Shown piece after piece: positions 15,959 to 24,140 of a stretch of 64,000 nucleotides of DNA (position 1 is the first letter of the stretch; each line of letters begins with the position of its first letter). The notes beneath the pieces are model-generated. The model was not told the origin of the DNA, searched no databases, and was given only the letters and a program-made list of their open reading frames with translations. The stretch lies in NCBI RefSeq assembly GCF_012034205.1, contig NZ_JAATEM010000021.1, forward strand, positions 1 to 64,000, given 5' to 3'. The position numbers and the translations under genes were made by a program. Source of the DNA: Streptomyces composti (GTDB lineage Bacteria > Actinomycetota > Actinomycetes > Streptomycetales > Streptomycetaceae).

Positions 15959-16681
15959 TCAGCTCGCGCGCCAGTACCCCAGGGCGTGCATCCGCTGCTT
16001 CGGCAGGTGCAGCTCCTTGCGGACGAAGGAACTGAGCGCCCGGGTGGTCCTGGCCTCGCAGGCGATCCAGACGTACGGGTCGGGCGTGGCGCGCAGCAGG
16101 CCGGGCAGCTCGGTGCGGACCCGCCGCACCAGGTGGTCGCCGTCCTCCTTGCGCGGCACCGCACGCACCTCGTGCCGCTCCGGGGCGGCGGCGCACGGCA
16201 GCCCGTCCAGCGAGCCCTCGAACCAGATGGTCGCCGGTGCGGAACCCAGCGCGCCGAGCAGCGAGTTGATCGCGGGCAGGGAGGCCGGGTCGCCGATCGC
16301 GAAGACGTGGGAGGGGACGGGGTCGGGGTGCTGGAAACCGGTGCCCTGGACGGTCGCCTCGATGGTGTCGCCGGCCTTCGCGGCGCGGGCCCAGTCGCTG
16401 GCGCAGCCCTCGTGCAGGGCGAACTCGACGGCGAAGGTCCCGGCGGCGGGGTCCGGGTCGACCAGGGTGTAGCCGCGCTGGTGCGGCTTGCCCGCGTTGT
16501 CGAACCACAGCCGCACCCACATGGTCGGGTGCACGTCGATCGCGCCGAGCAGCCCTCCGTCGGTGAAGTGGACCCTCCGGTAGTCCCCGGTGACGTCCTC
16601 GGCCCCTGTCACGGTGAGCACGAAGTCCTTCGCCCGCATCAGCTTGAGGACCGCGCCCTCCCATCCCCGCCCCTGCCCCAT
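15959..16681 (-). CDS. Siderophore-interacting protein (FAD-linked ferric-siderophore reductase)
   Basis: A 240-residue ViuB/SIP-family protein. The FAD-binding barrel carries MWVRLWFDNAGKPHQRGYTL (the R-x-Y-T-x FAD motif). The C-terminal NAD(P)H-type domain includes HVFAIGDPASLPAINSLL and PYVWIACEARTTRALSSFVR, and the end HLPKQRMHALGYWRAS is typical. These cytoplasmic enzymes reduce ferric siderophores to release iron. A DmdR iron box lies 40 bases upstream of the start, shared with the divergent acylase operon, so iron repression is likely. Confidence 0.92.
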   Translation of the reverse strand: MGQGRGWEGAVLKLMRAKDFVLTVTGAEDVTGDYRRVHFTDGGLLGAIDVHPTMWVRLWFDNAGKPHQRGYTLVDPDPAAGTFAVEFALHEGCASDWARAAKAGDTIEATVQGTGFQHPDPVPSHVFAIGDPASLPAINSLLGALGSAPATIWFEGSLDGLPCAAAPERHEVRAVPRKEDGDHLVRRVRTELPGLLRATPDPYVWIACEARTTRALSSFVRKELHLPKQRMHALGYWRAS

Positions 16682-16720
16682 CGGTTGTTCACCCTTCGAC
16701 TACGATTCCCGCACCAGTAC

Positions 16721-16739
16721 TTAGGGGAGCCTAACCTAA
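16721..16739. promoter_or_regulatory. DmdR/IdeR iron box
   Basis: TTAGGGGAGCCTAACCTAA reads on the other strand as TTAGGTTAGGCTCCCCTAA, which differs at one position from the 19-bp DmdR1 consensus I know (TTAGGTTAGGCTCACCTAA). It lies between divergent genes, 18 bases before the acylase GTG and 40 before the flavoprotein ATG. Iron-dependent repression in both directions is expected. Confidence 0.9.
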
Positions 16740-16756
16740 AGGGGAATGAGGGCACA

Positions 16757-18859
16757 GTGGCCGGCGAGATCTTCCGGGACGCTTGGGGCATCCCGCACCT
16801 GCGAGCGGACAGCGCGCTCGAACTGGCCCGCGTCCAGGGCCGGGTCACCGCCCTCGACCGGGCCTGGCAGCTGGAGGTCGAGCGGCACCGGCTGCAGGGC
16901 ACCTCCGCGTCCTTCCTCGGCGCCGAGGCCCTTCCCTGGGACCGGCTCGCCCGCCGGGCCCGGCTCGCCGACACGGCGCAGCGCTGCTTCGAGGCCCTGG
17001 AGCGCCGGGACCCGGAGACGGCGGAGTGGGTCCGGGCGTACGTGGACGGTGTCAATGAGGGGCTGAGTGCGGCGTCCGCCCCTGAGTTCGGGCGGGCCGG
17101 AGTGCTGCCGGGGCGCTGGAGACCCTGGACCCCGCTCGGGGTCTGGCTCGCCACGCACATCCTCTTCGCCGGCTTCCCCGCGAAGCTCTGGCGCGAACAG
17201 GTCGCCGCCCACCTCGGGGCGGACGCCATGGGGCTCTTCGCCGCCGACGGGCCCGGCACCTCCGGCAGCAACGGCTGGCTGGTCGCCGGGGAGCGCACCA
17301 CCACCGGACACGCGGTGATCGCGGGCGACCCGCACCGCTTCATCGAGGACCCCGGCGTCTACCAGCAGATCCACCTGTCCTGCCCGGAGTTCGACGTCGT
17401 CGGCCTCGCCGTGCCGGGCGTCCCGGGCATCGCCCACTTCGGGCACACCGGCTCCGTCGCCTGGGCCATCACCAACGCCATGGCCGACTACCAGGACCTC
17501 TACCGCGAGCGACTGCGCCGCACCGGGGCCGGAATCGAGGCCCTGGACCCCGACGGCACGTGGCGGCGCGCCTCCCGGCACACCGAGACGATCGAGGTGG
17601 CCGGGGAGGAGCCGGTGGAGACGGAGGTCGTCGAGACCGCCCGCGGTCCGGTCGTCATCGGGGGACCCGAGGGCCCGGAGGACGGGACCACCGGAGCCGC
17701 CGACCCCTCCGCGCCCCCGCTCGCCGTCGCCCTGCGCTACCCGCCCCGCGTCACCGGGGACCTCGGCTTCTCCGCGCTGCTCCCCCTGCTGCGGGCCCGC
17801 ACCGTCGGCGACGTCGACCGGGCCCTCGACCTGTGGGCGGAGCCCGTCAACGTCGTGCAGGCGGCCGACACGGACGGCGGCACCCTGCACCGGGTCGCGG
17901 GCCGGGTGCCGGTGCGGGCCGAGGCCAACCGCCGGCGCCTGGTGCCCGCTTGGGAACCCGGCCACGACTGGCGGGGGTGGCACGAGTCACCGCGGGCCGG
18001 GCTGACCCACGGGGTCGCCGTGATGGCGAACCAGCGCGGGCTCGCGGAGCCCCTCGGCGTCGAGTTCGCCCCGCCGCACCGAGCCGAGCGGATCGCCGAG
18101 CTGCTCGCAGGACGGGAGCGCTGGTCCGCCGCCGACATGCCCGCCATCCACACCGACACCCATCTCGCCTCCGCCGCCGCGCTGCTGGACCGGCTCGCCG
18201 CCCTCGACCCCGCGGGACTGAGCGGACCCGCCGCGGGTCTGCGCGAGCGGCTGCTCGGCTGGGACCGCCGCATGGACGCCGGCAGCCCCGAGGCCGCCCG
18301 CTACGCCGCGGTGCGCGGTGCGGTCGTACGGCGGCTCGCGGCACAACCGGCGTTCGCCGCGCTGGCCACGCCGCCCCCGTATCCCGAGGTGTTCCTGCCC
18401 TGGCTGGCGCTGCTGCCGCGGATCGGCTTCGCCCTGGAACACCTGCTGAACGCCCGCGAGTTGTTCGGCATCGACCGCACCGGCGTGGTGCGCGAGGCGC
18501 TCGAGGAGGTGGCCGCCCGGCCGCCCGCCGGCACCTGGGGCGACACCCACCGCCTGGCCCCGTGGCGGGCCCTGCCGCCGGAGGAGGCGGACCGGGAGCC
18601 GGGGCTGTCCGGCGATCACGACTGTGTGCTGTGCACCTCGGCCGTGCCCGGCGTCACCGACCTCGCCGCCCGCGGCCCCGCCGCCCGCTACGTCTGGGAT
18701 CTGGCCCGGCGCGAGAACAGCGGCTGGGTGGTGCCGTTCGGCGCCTCCGGGGTGCCGGGCTCGCCCCACCACCGCGACCAGCAGCCGCTGTGGCTGGTGG
18801 GAGACCTCGTCCCGGTCGTCACCGACTGGGCGCAGCTGACGAAGGAGTCCGATGTCTGA
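16757..18859 (+). CDS. Penicillin acylase-family N-terminal nucleophile hydrolase, iron-box controlled
   Basis: A 700-residue protein of the penicillin/aculeacin acylase family. The nucleophile is Ser171 in GTSGSNGWLV, which becomes the N-terminus of the beta chain after self-cleavage. Downstream motifs include GHAVIAGDPHR, PGVPGIAHFGHTGSVAWAIT and the Asn-containing GVAVMANQRG. Unlike most secreted relatives it starts directly with AGEIFRDAWGIPHLRAD, without a signal peptide, so it is probably cytoplasmic. GTG 16757 has GAGGG upstream. The stop overlaps the next gene by 8 bases. With the iron box and the acyltransferase, a role in siderophore acyl-group removal or exchange is plausible. Confidence 0.85.
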   Translation: MAGEIFRDAWGIPHLRADSALELARVQGRVTALDRAWQLEVERHRLQGTSASFLGAEALPWDRLARRARLADTAQRCFEALERRDPETAEWVRAYVDGVNEGLSAASAPEFGRAGVLPGRWRPWTPLGVWLATHILFAGFPAKLWREQVAAHLGADAMGLFAADGPGTSGSNGWLVAGERTTTGHAVIAGDPHRFIEDPGVYQQIHLSCPEFDVVGLAVPGVPGIAHFGHTGSVAWAITNAMADYQDLYRERLRRTGAGIEALDPDGTWRRASRHTETIEVAGEEPVETEVVETARGPVVIGGPEGPEDGTTGAADPSAPPLAVALRYPPRVTGDLGFSALLPLLRARTVGDVDRALDLWAEPVNVVQAADTDGGTLHRVAGRVPVRAEANRRRLVPAWEPGHDWRGWHESPRAGLTHGVAVMANQRGLAEPLGVEFAPPHRAERIAELLAGRERWSAADMPAIHTDTHLASAAALLDRLAALDPAGLSGPAAGLRERLLGWDRRMDAGSPEAARYAAVRGAVVRRLAAQPAFAALATPPPYPEVFLPWLALLPRIGFALEHLLNARELFGIDRTGVVREALEEVAARPPAGTWGDTHRLAPWRALPPEEADREPGLSGDHDCVLCTSAVPGVTDLAARGPAARYVWDLARRENSGWVVPFGASGVPGSPHHRDQQPLWLVGDLVPVVTDWAQLTKESDV

Positions 18860-19460
18860 CCCGTACGCCTCCCGTCCGGCCGTCCACGAGCAGGAGGTCG
18901 ACGGCTTCGGCCGGGTGCGCATCCTGCCGCTCGACGTGCCCGCCGACGCGCCCCTGCTGCACCGCTGGGTCAGCCAGGAACGCGCCGTCTTCTGGGGCAT
19001 GAACGGTCTCACCGAGCGTCAAGTGGCGGAGATCTACGCCCACATGGACACCCTGGAGACCCATCACGCCTTTCTCGTGGTCAAGGACGGCACCCCGGCC
19101 GCGCTGCTGCAGACCTACGAGCCGGAGGCCGACCGGGTCGGCGAGTGCTACCCCGTCCGGCCGGGCGACATCGGCGTGCATCTGCTGATCGCGCCCGCCG
19201 AGGACGGCGCCGCCCGGCACGGCTGGACCGCCGGGCTGGCCACCGCGATAACGACCTATGTCTTCCACGGAATGGGCCGCCGCCGGGTGGTGATCGACCC
19301 GGACGTGGCCAACGAGAAGGCGATCGCCCGCTTCCTGCGGCTGGGCTTCCGGGCGGGCCCGGTGGTGGTGCTGCCCGAGGTCGACCTTCCGGATGTGTAC
19401 GTGCCGGAGAAGAAGGCACAACTCGCCTTTCTCACCCACGAGGTAGCCTTCCGCAGGTGA
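18852..19460 (+). CDS. Siderophore-type GNAT N-acetyltransferase
   Basis: A 202-residue protein of the IucB/AlcB/DesC-like acyltransferase group. Features are VHEQEVDGFGRVRILPLDVP at the start, HRWVSQERAVFWGMNG, GDIGVHLLIAP, RRRVVIDPDVANEKAIARFL (the acyl-CoA-binding core) and RLGFRAGPVVVLPEVDLPD. Such enzymes acylate N-hydroxy-diamines or lysine to make hydroxamates. It is the second gene of an iron-box operon, starting before the acylase stop. No N-hydroxylase or NIS synthetase is encoded here, so it must serve a pathway encoded elsewhere. Confidence 0.87.
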   Translation: MSDPYASRPAVHEQEVDGFGRVRILPLDVPADAPLLHRWVSQERAVFWGMNGLTERQVAEIYAHMDTLETHHAFLVVKDGTPAALLQTYEPEADRVGECYPVRPGDIGVHLLIAPAEDGAARHGWTAGLATAITTYVFHGMGRRRVVIDPDVANEKAIARFLRLGFRAGPVVVLPEVDLPDVYVPEKKAQLAFLTHEVAFRR

Positions 19461-19936
19461 CGCCCGACGAACTGGTCGCCCACTTCCGTATGGAGCCGAT
19501 CCCCCGCGAAGGAGGACGGTTCCGGCAGATGTGGGCCGGTCCGCAGCGCCCCGACGGCCGCCCCGAGGGCACCGCCATCGTCGCCCTGCTCACCGACCGG
19601 CCCGGCGACTTCTCCGCGCTGCACCGCCTGCCCACCGACGAGATCTGGCACTACTACCTGGGCGACCCGCTGCAGATGCTGCTGCTCTCCCCGGACGGCA
19701 CGTCCCGCACGCCCGTGCTCGGCCCCGACGTCCTGGGCGGCCAGCACGTGCAGCTCACCGTCCCCGCAGGGACCTGGATGGGTGCCCGGGTGGCGCCGGG
19801 GCGGTCGTGGACGCTGTTCGGCTGCACCATGGCCCCGGGGTTCACCTGCGAGGGGTACGAGCAGGGGGACGCGGCGGAGCTGATCAACCGCTATCCGCAG
19901 CGTGCGGCGCAGATCATGGAACTCTGCCGCACATGA
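19457..19936 (+). CDS. Cupin_5 (DUF985) family protein
   Basis: A 159-residue single-domain cupin. It begins TPDELVAHFRMEPIPREGGR and has the cupin motifs FSALHRLPTDEIWHYYLGDP and VPAGTWMGARV, followed by FTCEGYEQGDAAELINRYPQ. Some members are sugar or small-molecule epimerase-like proteins, but most are uncharacterised. The GTG start overlaps the stop of the acetyltransferase (GTGA) and its stop overlaps the SDR start (ATGA), so it is firmly part of the iron-box operon. Confidence 0.85.
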   Translation: MTPDELVAHFRMEPIPREGGRFRQMWAGPQRPDGRPEGTAIVALLTDRPGDFSALHRLPTDEIWHYYLGDPLQMLLLSPDGTSRTPVLGPDVLGGQHVQLTVPAGTWMGARVAPGRSWTLFGCTMAPGFTCEGYEQGDAAELINRYPQRAAQIMELCRT

Positions 19937-20700
19937 CGGGACATGGACTGCTGACGGGTCAGGTCGCTCTGGTCACGGGTGCGGGCGGCGGCCTGGGGCG
20001 GGGCATCGCGCTGCGCCTCGCCGCGGAGGGCGCCAAGGTCGCGCTGCACTGCCGCACGGCGGTGACCTCCGCAGAGGAGACCGCCGCCCGGATCGAGGAG
20101 TCGGGCGGTGCGGCGGTGGTGCTGGCCGGGGCCGACCTCACCGACGAGGACGCCTGCCGGGACCTGGTGGCCCGGGCGGCCGAGTGGGGCGGCGGCACGC
20201 TGACCGCGCTGGTCAACAACGCGGGTGTGCAGCCCGTCCAGGAACTGCCCGGCATGACGGCGGCCGAGTGGCGGGCGGTGCTGGACACCAATGTCACCAG
20301 CGTCTTCGCCTGCACCCAGGCCGCGGCCGAGCGGATGCGGCGGAACGGCGGCGGCTCCGTCACCCACATCGCCTCCGTGGAGGCCCGTCTGCCCGCCCCG
20401 GCCCATGCGCACTACTGCGCCTCCAAGGCGGCGGTGGTGATGCACGCCCGCTCGGCGGCCCTCGAGTACGGCCCGTGGGGCGTGCGCGTCAACACGGTCT
20501 CGCCCGGGCTGATCGACCGCGAGGGCCTGGCGGAGGACTGGCCGGAGGGTGTGGCCCGCTGGCGCCGGGCCACCGGCCGCCTGGGCCGCCCCGAGGACAT
20601 CGGCGACGCCTGCGCCTGGCTCGCCTCCCCGCTCGCCTCCTGGGTGACCGGCCACGACCTGGTCGTCGACGGAGGAGCCTCGGCCCGGCCGACCTGGTGA
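19933..20700 (+). CDS. Short-chain dehydrogenase/reductase
   Basis: A 255-residue classical SDR. The cofactor loop is TGAGGGLGRGIAL, with a basic HCRT just after strand 2, which favours NADP(H). NNAG lies at the middle, and the catalytic Ser (THIASVEA), Tyr and Lys (YCASK) are present. The C-terminus WVTGHDLVVDGGASARPTW is typical. It overlaps the cupin gene by four bases as the last gene of the iron-box operon. Substrate unknown. Confidence 0.9.
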   Translation: MTGHGLLTGQVALVTGAGGGLGRGIALRLAAEGAKVALHCRTAVTSAEETAARIEESGGAAVVLAGADLTDEDACRDLVARAAEWGGGTLTALVNNAGVQPVQELPGMTAAEWRAVLDTNVTSVFACTQAAAERMRRNGGGSVTHIASVEARLPAPAHAHYCASKAAVVMHARSAALEYGPWGVRVNTVSPGLIDREGLAEDWPEGVARWRRATGRLGRPEDIGDACAWLASPLASWVTGHDLVVDGGASARPTW

Positions 20701-20791
20701 GCAGCCGGGGGCCTCGCGGCCCGGGCGCGATGAGCACAATGGGCCTGCCGTCCGTACTAGGCCAAAGGCGAGGCCAGGAGGCGAGTGGGTC

Positions 20792-22777
20792 GTGCGAGGG
20801 CTGCCAGACGAGGTGACCGGAACCGGCGGGAGGGGGCGCGGGCCGGACGGGGTCGCCGGCGGTCCGGGGGACCGGCGGCTGTCGCGGCTGATGCTGCTGG
20901 GCTCCCTGCTGGTACTGCTGGTCCTGGGCAGTGCCGCGCCCGCGGGCGCCCATGCCGCGCTGCGCTCCTCCGACCCGCCGGACGGCAGCGTCGTCAAGAC
21001 CGCTCCCCGGCACATCACCCTCTCCTTCACGGAGTCCGTCGGCCTGCTGGAGGACTCGTTCCGGATCTACGGCCCCGACAACCGCCGCGTCCACCTGGGC
21101 GAGCCGGAGCACGCCCGGGACGCCCCCGACACCGCCCGGGTGGCGCTGCCCGGCGAACTGGCCGAGGGCACCTACACGGTCGCCTGGCGGGTGGTCTCCG
21201 CCGACAGCCACCCGGTGTCCGGCGCCTTCACCTTCTCCGTCGGCAAGCCCTCGCCCACCGCACCCGCCGCCCCCGCCGAACCGGACGAGCACCCGGTCAC
21301 CGCGAGCCTCTACGACACCGCCCGCTATCTCACGTACATCGGCGCCGTGCTGCTGATCGGCGCGGCGGTGTTCGCGGTGCGGTGCCGTCCCGCCGACACC
21401 CGGCCGCTGCGGCTGCCGCTGTTCACCGGCTGGTGGACGCTGCTGGCCGGCACCGCGGTGCTGCTGGTGCTGCGCGCTCCCTACGAGAACGGCACCTCGC
21501 CGGCCACCGCCCTCGACCCCTCCGCCGTGGGCAGGGCCCTCACCGGGCGCCCGGGCCTCGCCCTGCTGGTCCGGCTGGCGCTGGTCCTGGTGACGGGCGC
21601 GGCTCTGCTGCTGCTCGCCCGGCGCCGCGCGTCCGGCCCGAGGCACCCCGTCCAGCTCGCGGCCGGTGCCGTGCTCGCCGTGGGGCTCGCCCTCACCTGG
21701 GCGGCGGCCGAGCACGCCTCGGCCGGGATCCAGGTGCCGGTGGCGATGGTCTCCTCGGTGGTGCATCTGCTGGCGACCGCCTGCTGGCTGGGGGGCCTGA
21801 CCGCGCTGCTCCTCACCCTGCACCGGGCCCGGCGGCCGGTCTCGCCCGACACGGTCGCCCGCTTCTCCCGGCTGGCCTTCGCCTGCGTGGTCGTGCTCGC
21901 GGTGACCGGCGTCTACCAGTCCTGGCGCGGCCTCGGGTCCTGGCCGGCGCTCACCGGGACGTCCTACGGGCGGACCCTGCTGGTGAAGCTGGTCCTGGTG
22001 GCCGCGCTGCTGCTGGTCGCCGGCCTGTCCCGGCGCTGGACCGCACGCCTGGCCGCGCAGACCGCGGAGCCGCCCGGGGCGCGGCGGGCGCCGGAGCTGG
22101 TGGGGGTGTCCGCCGCCTCCGGGGCGGCCGCGGCAGGGCGGGCGCCCTCGTCGTCCGCCGCCGGTAGCGGGCCGCCGGTGTCCTCCGCGTCCGCGGGCGG
22201 CGGGGACGAGGGGCCGGTGTCACCGGACGCCGCCGGGGAGCCGCCGTCCCCGTCCCCGTCCCCGGAGGACGCCGGTCCGCACCGCCGCGCGCTGCGCCGC
22301 TCCGTGCTCGCCGAGGTGCTGGTCGCCGCGGTCGTGCTGCTGGTGACGACCGTCCTGACCAGCACTCTCCCGGCACGCGCCGAGGCGGAGGCGGCGTCCG
22401 GTGAGACCGCGGCGGCCCCCGTCGCCGGGCTGCCCGGTGCAGCCACGTTCCAGGTCCCCTTCGACACGGGCGCCCCGGGCGGCACCGGATGGGTGCAGGT
22501 CTCGCTCGACCCCGCCCGGGTCGGCGAGAACGGGGTGCAGGCGGTCGTGTTCGGCGCCGACGACGGCCTGGTCGCCGTGCCGGAGGTGCGGATGACCTTC
22601 ACGCTGGAGTCCAGGGAGGTCGGGCCGATCGACGCCGGGCTCACCGACCGGGGCGGCTACTGGGCCACCAGCGACCTGACCCTGCCGCTGCCGGGCGAGT
22701 GGACGATGCGGCTGACGGTCAGGACCTCGGACGTGGACCAGGTGACCGAGACCCGGCGGGTGCGCATCAGCCGCTGA
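20792..22777 (+). CDS. CopC-CopD fusion with C-terminal YtkA-like domain (copper transport)
   Basis: A 661-residue protein. A signal-like helix (about 31-53) ends at AHAALRSSDPPDGS, the CopC domain start whose N-terminal His binds Cu(II). CopC runs to about 150 (DSHPVSGAFTFSVG). Eight CopD membrane helices follow (about 170-425), with His residues in helices such as AEHASAGIQVPVAM. A Gly/Ser/Pro-rich linker, one more membrane helix (about 505-527) and an external beta domain (about 545-660, YtkA/FixH-like) complete it. The GTG start has AGGAGG upstream. It lies 91 bases after the SDR gene and its end overlaps the convergent lacI gene by 11 bases. Confidence 0.88.
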   Translation: MRGLPDEVTGTGGRGRGPDGVAGGPGDRRLSRLMLLGSLLVLLVLGSAAPAGAHAALRSSDPPDGSVVKTAPRHITLSFTESVGLLEDSFRIYGPDNRRVHLGEPEHARDAPDTARVALPGELAEGTYTVAWRVVSADSHPVSGAFTFSVGKPSPTAPAAPAEPDEHPVTASLYDTARYLTYIGAVLLIGAAVFAVRCRPADTRPLRLPLFTGWWTLLAGTAVLLVLRAPYENGTSPATALDPSAVGRALTGRPGLALLVRLALVLVTGAALLLLARRRASGPRHPVQLAAGAVLAVGLALTWAAAEHASAGIQVPVAMVSSVVHLLATACWLGGLTALLLTLHRARRPVSPDTVARFSRLAFACVVVLAVTGVYQSWRGLGSWPALTGTSYGRTLLVKLVLVAALLLVAGLSRRWTARLAAQTAEPPGARRAPELVGVSAASGAAAAGRAPSSSAAGSGPPVSSASAGGGDEGPVSPDAAGEPPSPSPSPEDAGPHRRALRRSVLAEVLVAAVVLLVTTVLTSTLPARAEAEAASGETAAAPVAGLPGAATFQVPFDTGAPGGTGWVQVSLDPARVGENGVQAVVFGADDGLVAVPEVRMTFTLESREVGPIDAGLTDRGGYWATSDLTLPLPGEWTMRLTVRTSDVDQVTETRRVRISR

Positions 22778-23822
22778 CGCGGGTCTCGCCGTCCTCGGCG
22801 GGCGGTGGCGCCGTGGTGGAGCGCGGGATGATGTGCGTGGGCAGCACGATGTGCCGGCAGCGGTCCGCGGCGTCCGGATCGTCGATCAGCGACAGGGCCA
22901 GCTCCCCGGCCTCCCGCCCGAGGTCCTTCGGCGACTGGGCCACCGTGGACAGGTCGAACCAGTCCGCCAGCGGCTGGTCGTCGAAGCCGAGCACGGACAT
23001 CCGCTCCGGCACCGGGATCCGCGACCTGCGCAGCGTCCACAGCACGGCCACGGCGACCCCGTCCTGCTCGGCGAAGACCGCGGTCGGCGGCTCCCGCAGG
23101 CTCAGCAGATGGCCCATCGCCTCCGCGGTGCTGCGCTTGTCGCCGGTGCGGATGCCCACCATCAGGTCCTCGTCGAGCTCGATGCCCGCCTCGGTCAGCG
23201 CCTGCTGGTAGCCGAGCAGCCGCTCGTTGGAGCTGAAGGAGAAGCCGCTGGCGCCGAGGGTGTGCAGGAACGCGATCCTGCGGTGGCCGAGGTTCAGCAG
23301 ATGCCGGGTGCCGGCCGCGGCCGCGGCCACGTCGTCCACATAGACGCTGGGCCGCCCTTCGACGTGCTGGCTGACGTAGATGACCGGCATGCCGAGGTCG
23401 TCCAGGCGCGCCATCTCCTTGTCGTTGAGGTCGAAGGAGAACACCAGCAGGGCGTCGGCGTTGCGCCGGGCGGGGAGGCGGTCGAAGAACGAGGTCCGCT
23501 CGGCCATGTCGGGGATGAGATAGACGCTCAGTTCCATGCCGGCCGACCGCAGCAGCGGGCCCAGGCTGGACAGGGCCGCGCCCATGAACCACGCGTCGAG
23601 CGTGGGCACCAGCACCGCCACGTTCCCGGTCTTGCCGGTCACCAGGCTGGCCGCCTGCCGTGAGACGGCGAAGTTCAGCTCGCGCGCGGCCCGTTCGACC
23701 CGCGCGCGGACCTCGGGGGAGACGGTGGACAGACCGCGCAGGGTGCGCGAGACCGTGGAGGTGGAGACCCCGGCCCGTTCGGCCACATCGGCCATCGTGG
23801 GGTGGCGCTGAGCAGGTGGCAT
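22767..23822 (-). CDS. LacI-family transcriptional repressor
   Basis: A 351-residue protein. The N-terminal helix-turn-helix (TMADVAERAGVSTSTVSRTL) with hinge helix is followed by a periplasmic-binding-protein-like sensor domain (NVAVLVPTLDAWFMGAALSS, VSQHVEGRPSVYVDDVAAAA, RRIAFLHTLGASG, PERMSVLGFDDQPLADWFDL). It is divergent from an alpha-glucoside ABC importer operon, the standard place for its local regulator. Symmetric sites in the shared promoter region support direct repression, probably relieved by maltose-like or trehalose-like sugars (inferred). Confidence 0.92.
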   Translation of the reverse strand: MPPAQRHPTMADVAERAGVSTSTVSRTLRGLSTVSPEVRARVERAARELNFAVSRQAASLVTGKTGNVAVLVPTLDAWFMGAALSSLGPLLRSAGMELSVYLIPDMAERTSFFDRLPARRNADALLVFSFDLNDKEMARLDDLGMPVIYVSQHVEGRPSVYVDDVAAAAAGTRHLLNLGHRRIAFLHTLGASGFSFSSNERLLGYQQALTEAGIELDEDLMVGIRTGDKRSTAEAMGHLLSLREPPTAVFAEQDGVAVAVLWTLRRSRIPVPERMSVLGFDDQPLADWFDLSTVAQSPKDLGREAGELALSLIDDPDAADRCRHIVLPTHIIPRSTTAPPPAEDGETRVSG

Positions 23823-23843
23823 GAGCGGGACGTTAGCACAGGA

Positions 23844-24004
23844 AACGCTTGCCGGAGCCCCTCACGTGACAGCGCTGTCACGCTGGAAGAAACAGGACAT
23901 GGAGGCTGGTAAGCCGTGTCCTGGGCGGCTGAATTCTCTTCATTACCCCGACGTAACGCATTGACTTCGACCTGGGGTGACCCTAGCGTGCAAGCGTTGT
24001 CACG
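23844..24004. promoter_or_regulatory. Divergent lacI / importer promoter region with LacI-type operators
   Basis: On the importer side TTGACT (23961-23966) and TAGCGT (23984-23989) are spaced by 17 bases, a good vegetative promoter. GCAAGCGTT (23990-23998), followed by GTCACG, sits just past the -10 box, and its complement AACGCTTGC occurs at 23844-23852 near lacI. A perfect 18-bp palindrome, CGTGACAGCGCTGTCACG, spans 23865-23882. Central CG/GC symmetry is typical of LacI-family operators. The leader to the start of the binding-protein gene is about 145 bases. Confidence 0.75.
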
Positions 24005-24140
24005 GGAGAGGGCACACCTTCCGCCCGCTCTACCCCCCACCTGTGCTCTGAACTGCGGAAACGTCAGTGCGCCTGCTGATGACATCGCAGTCACAAACGT
24101 CCCCCGTATGCGCCCGTACGACGTGCGATCAGGAGATCCA

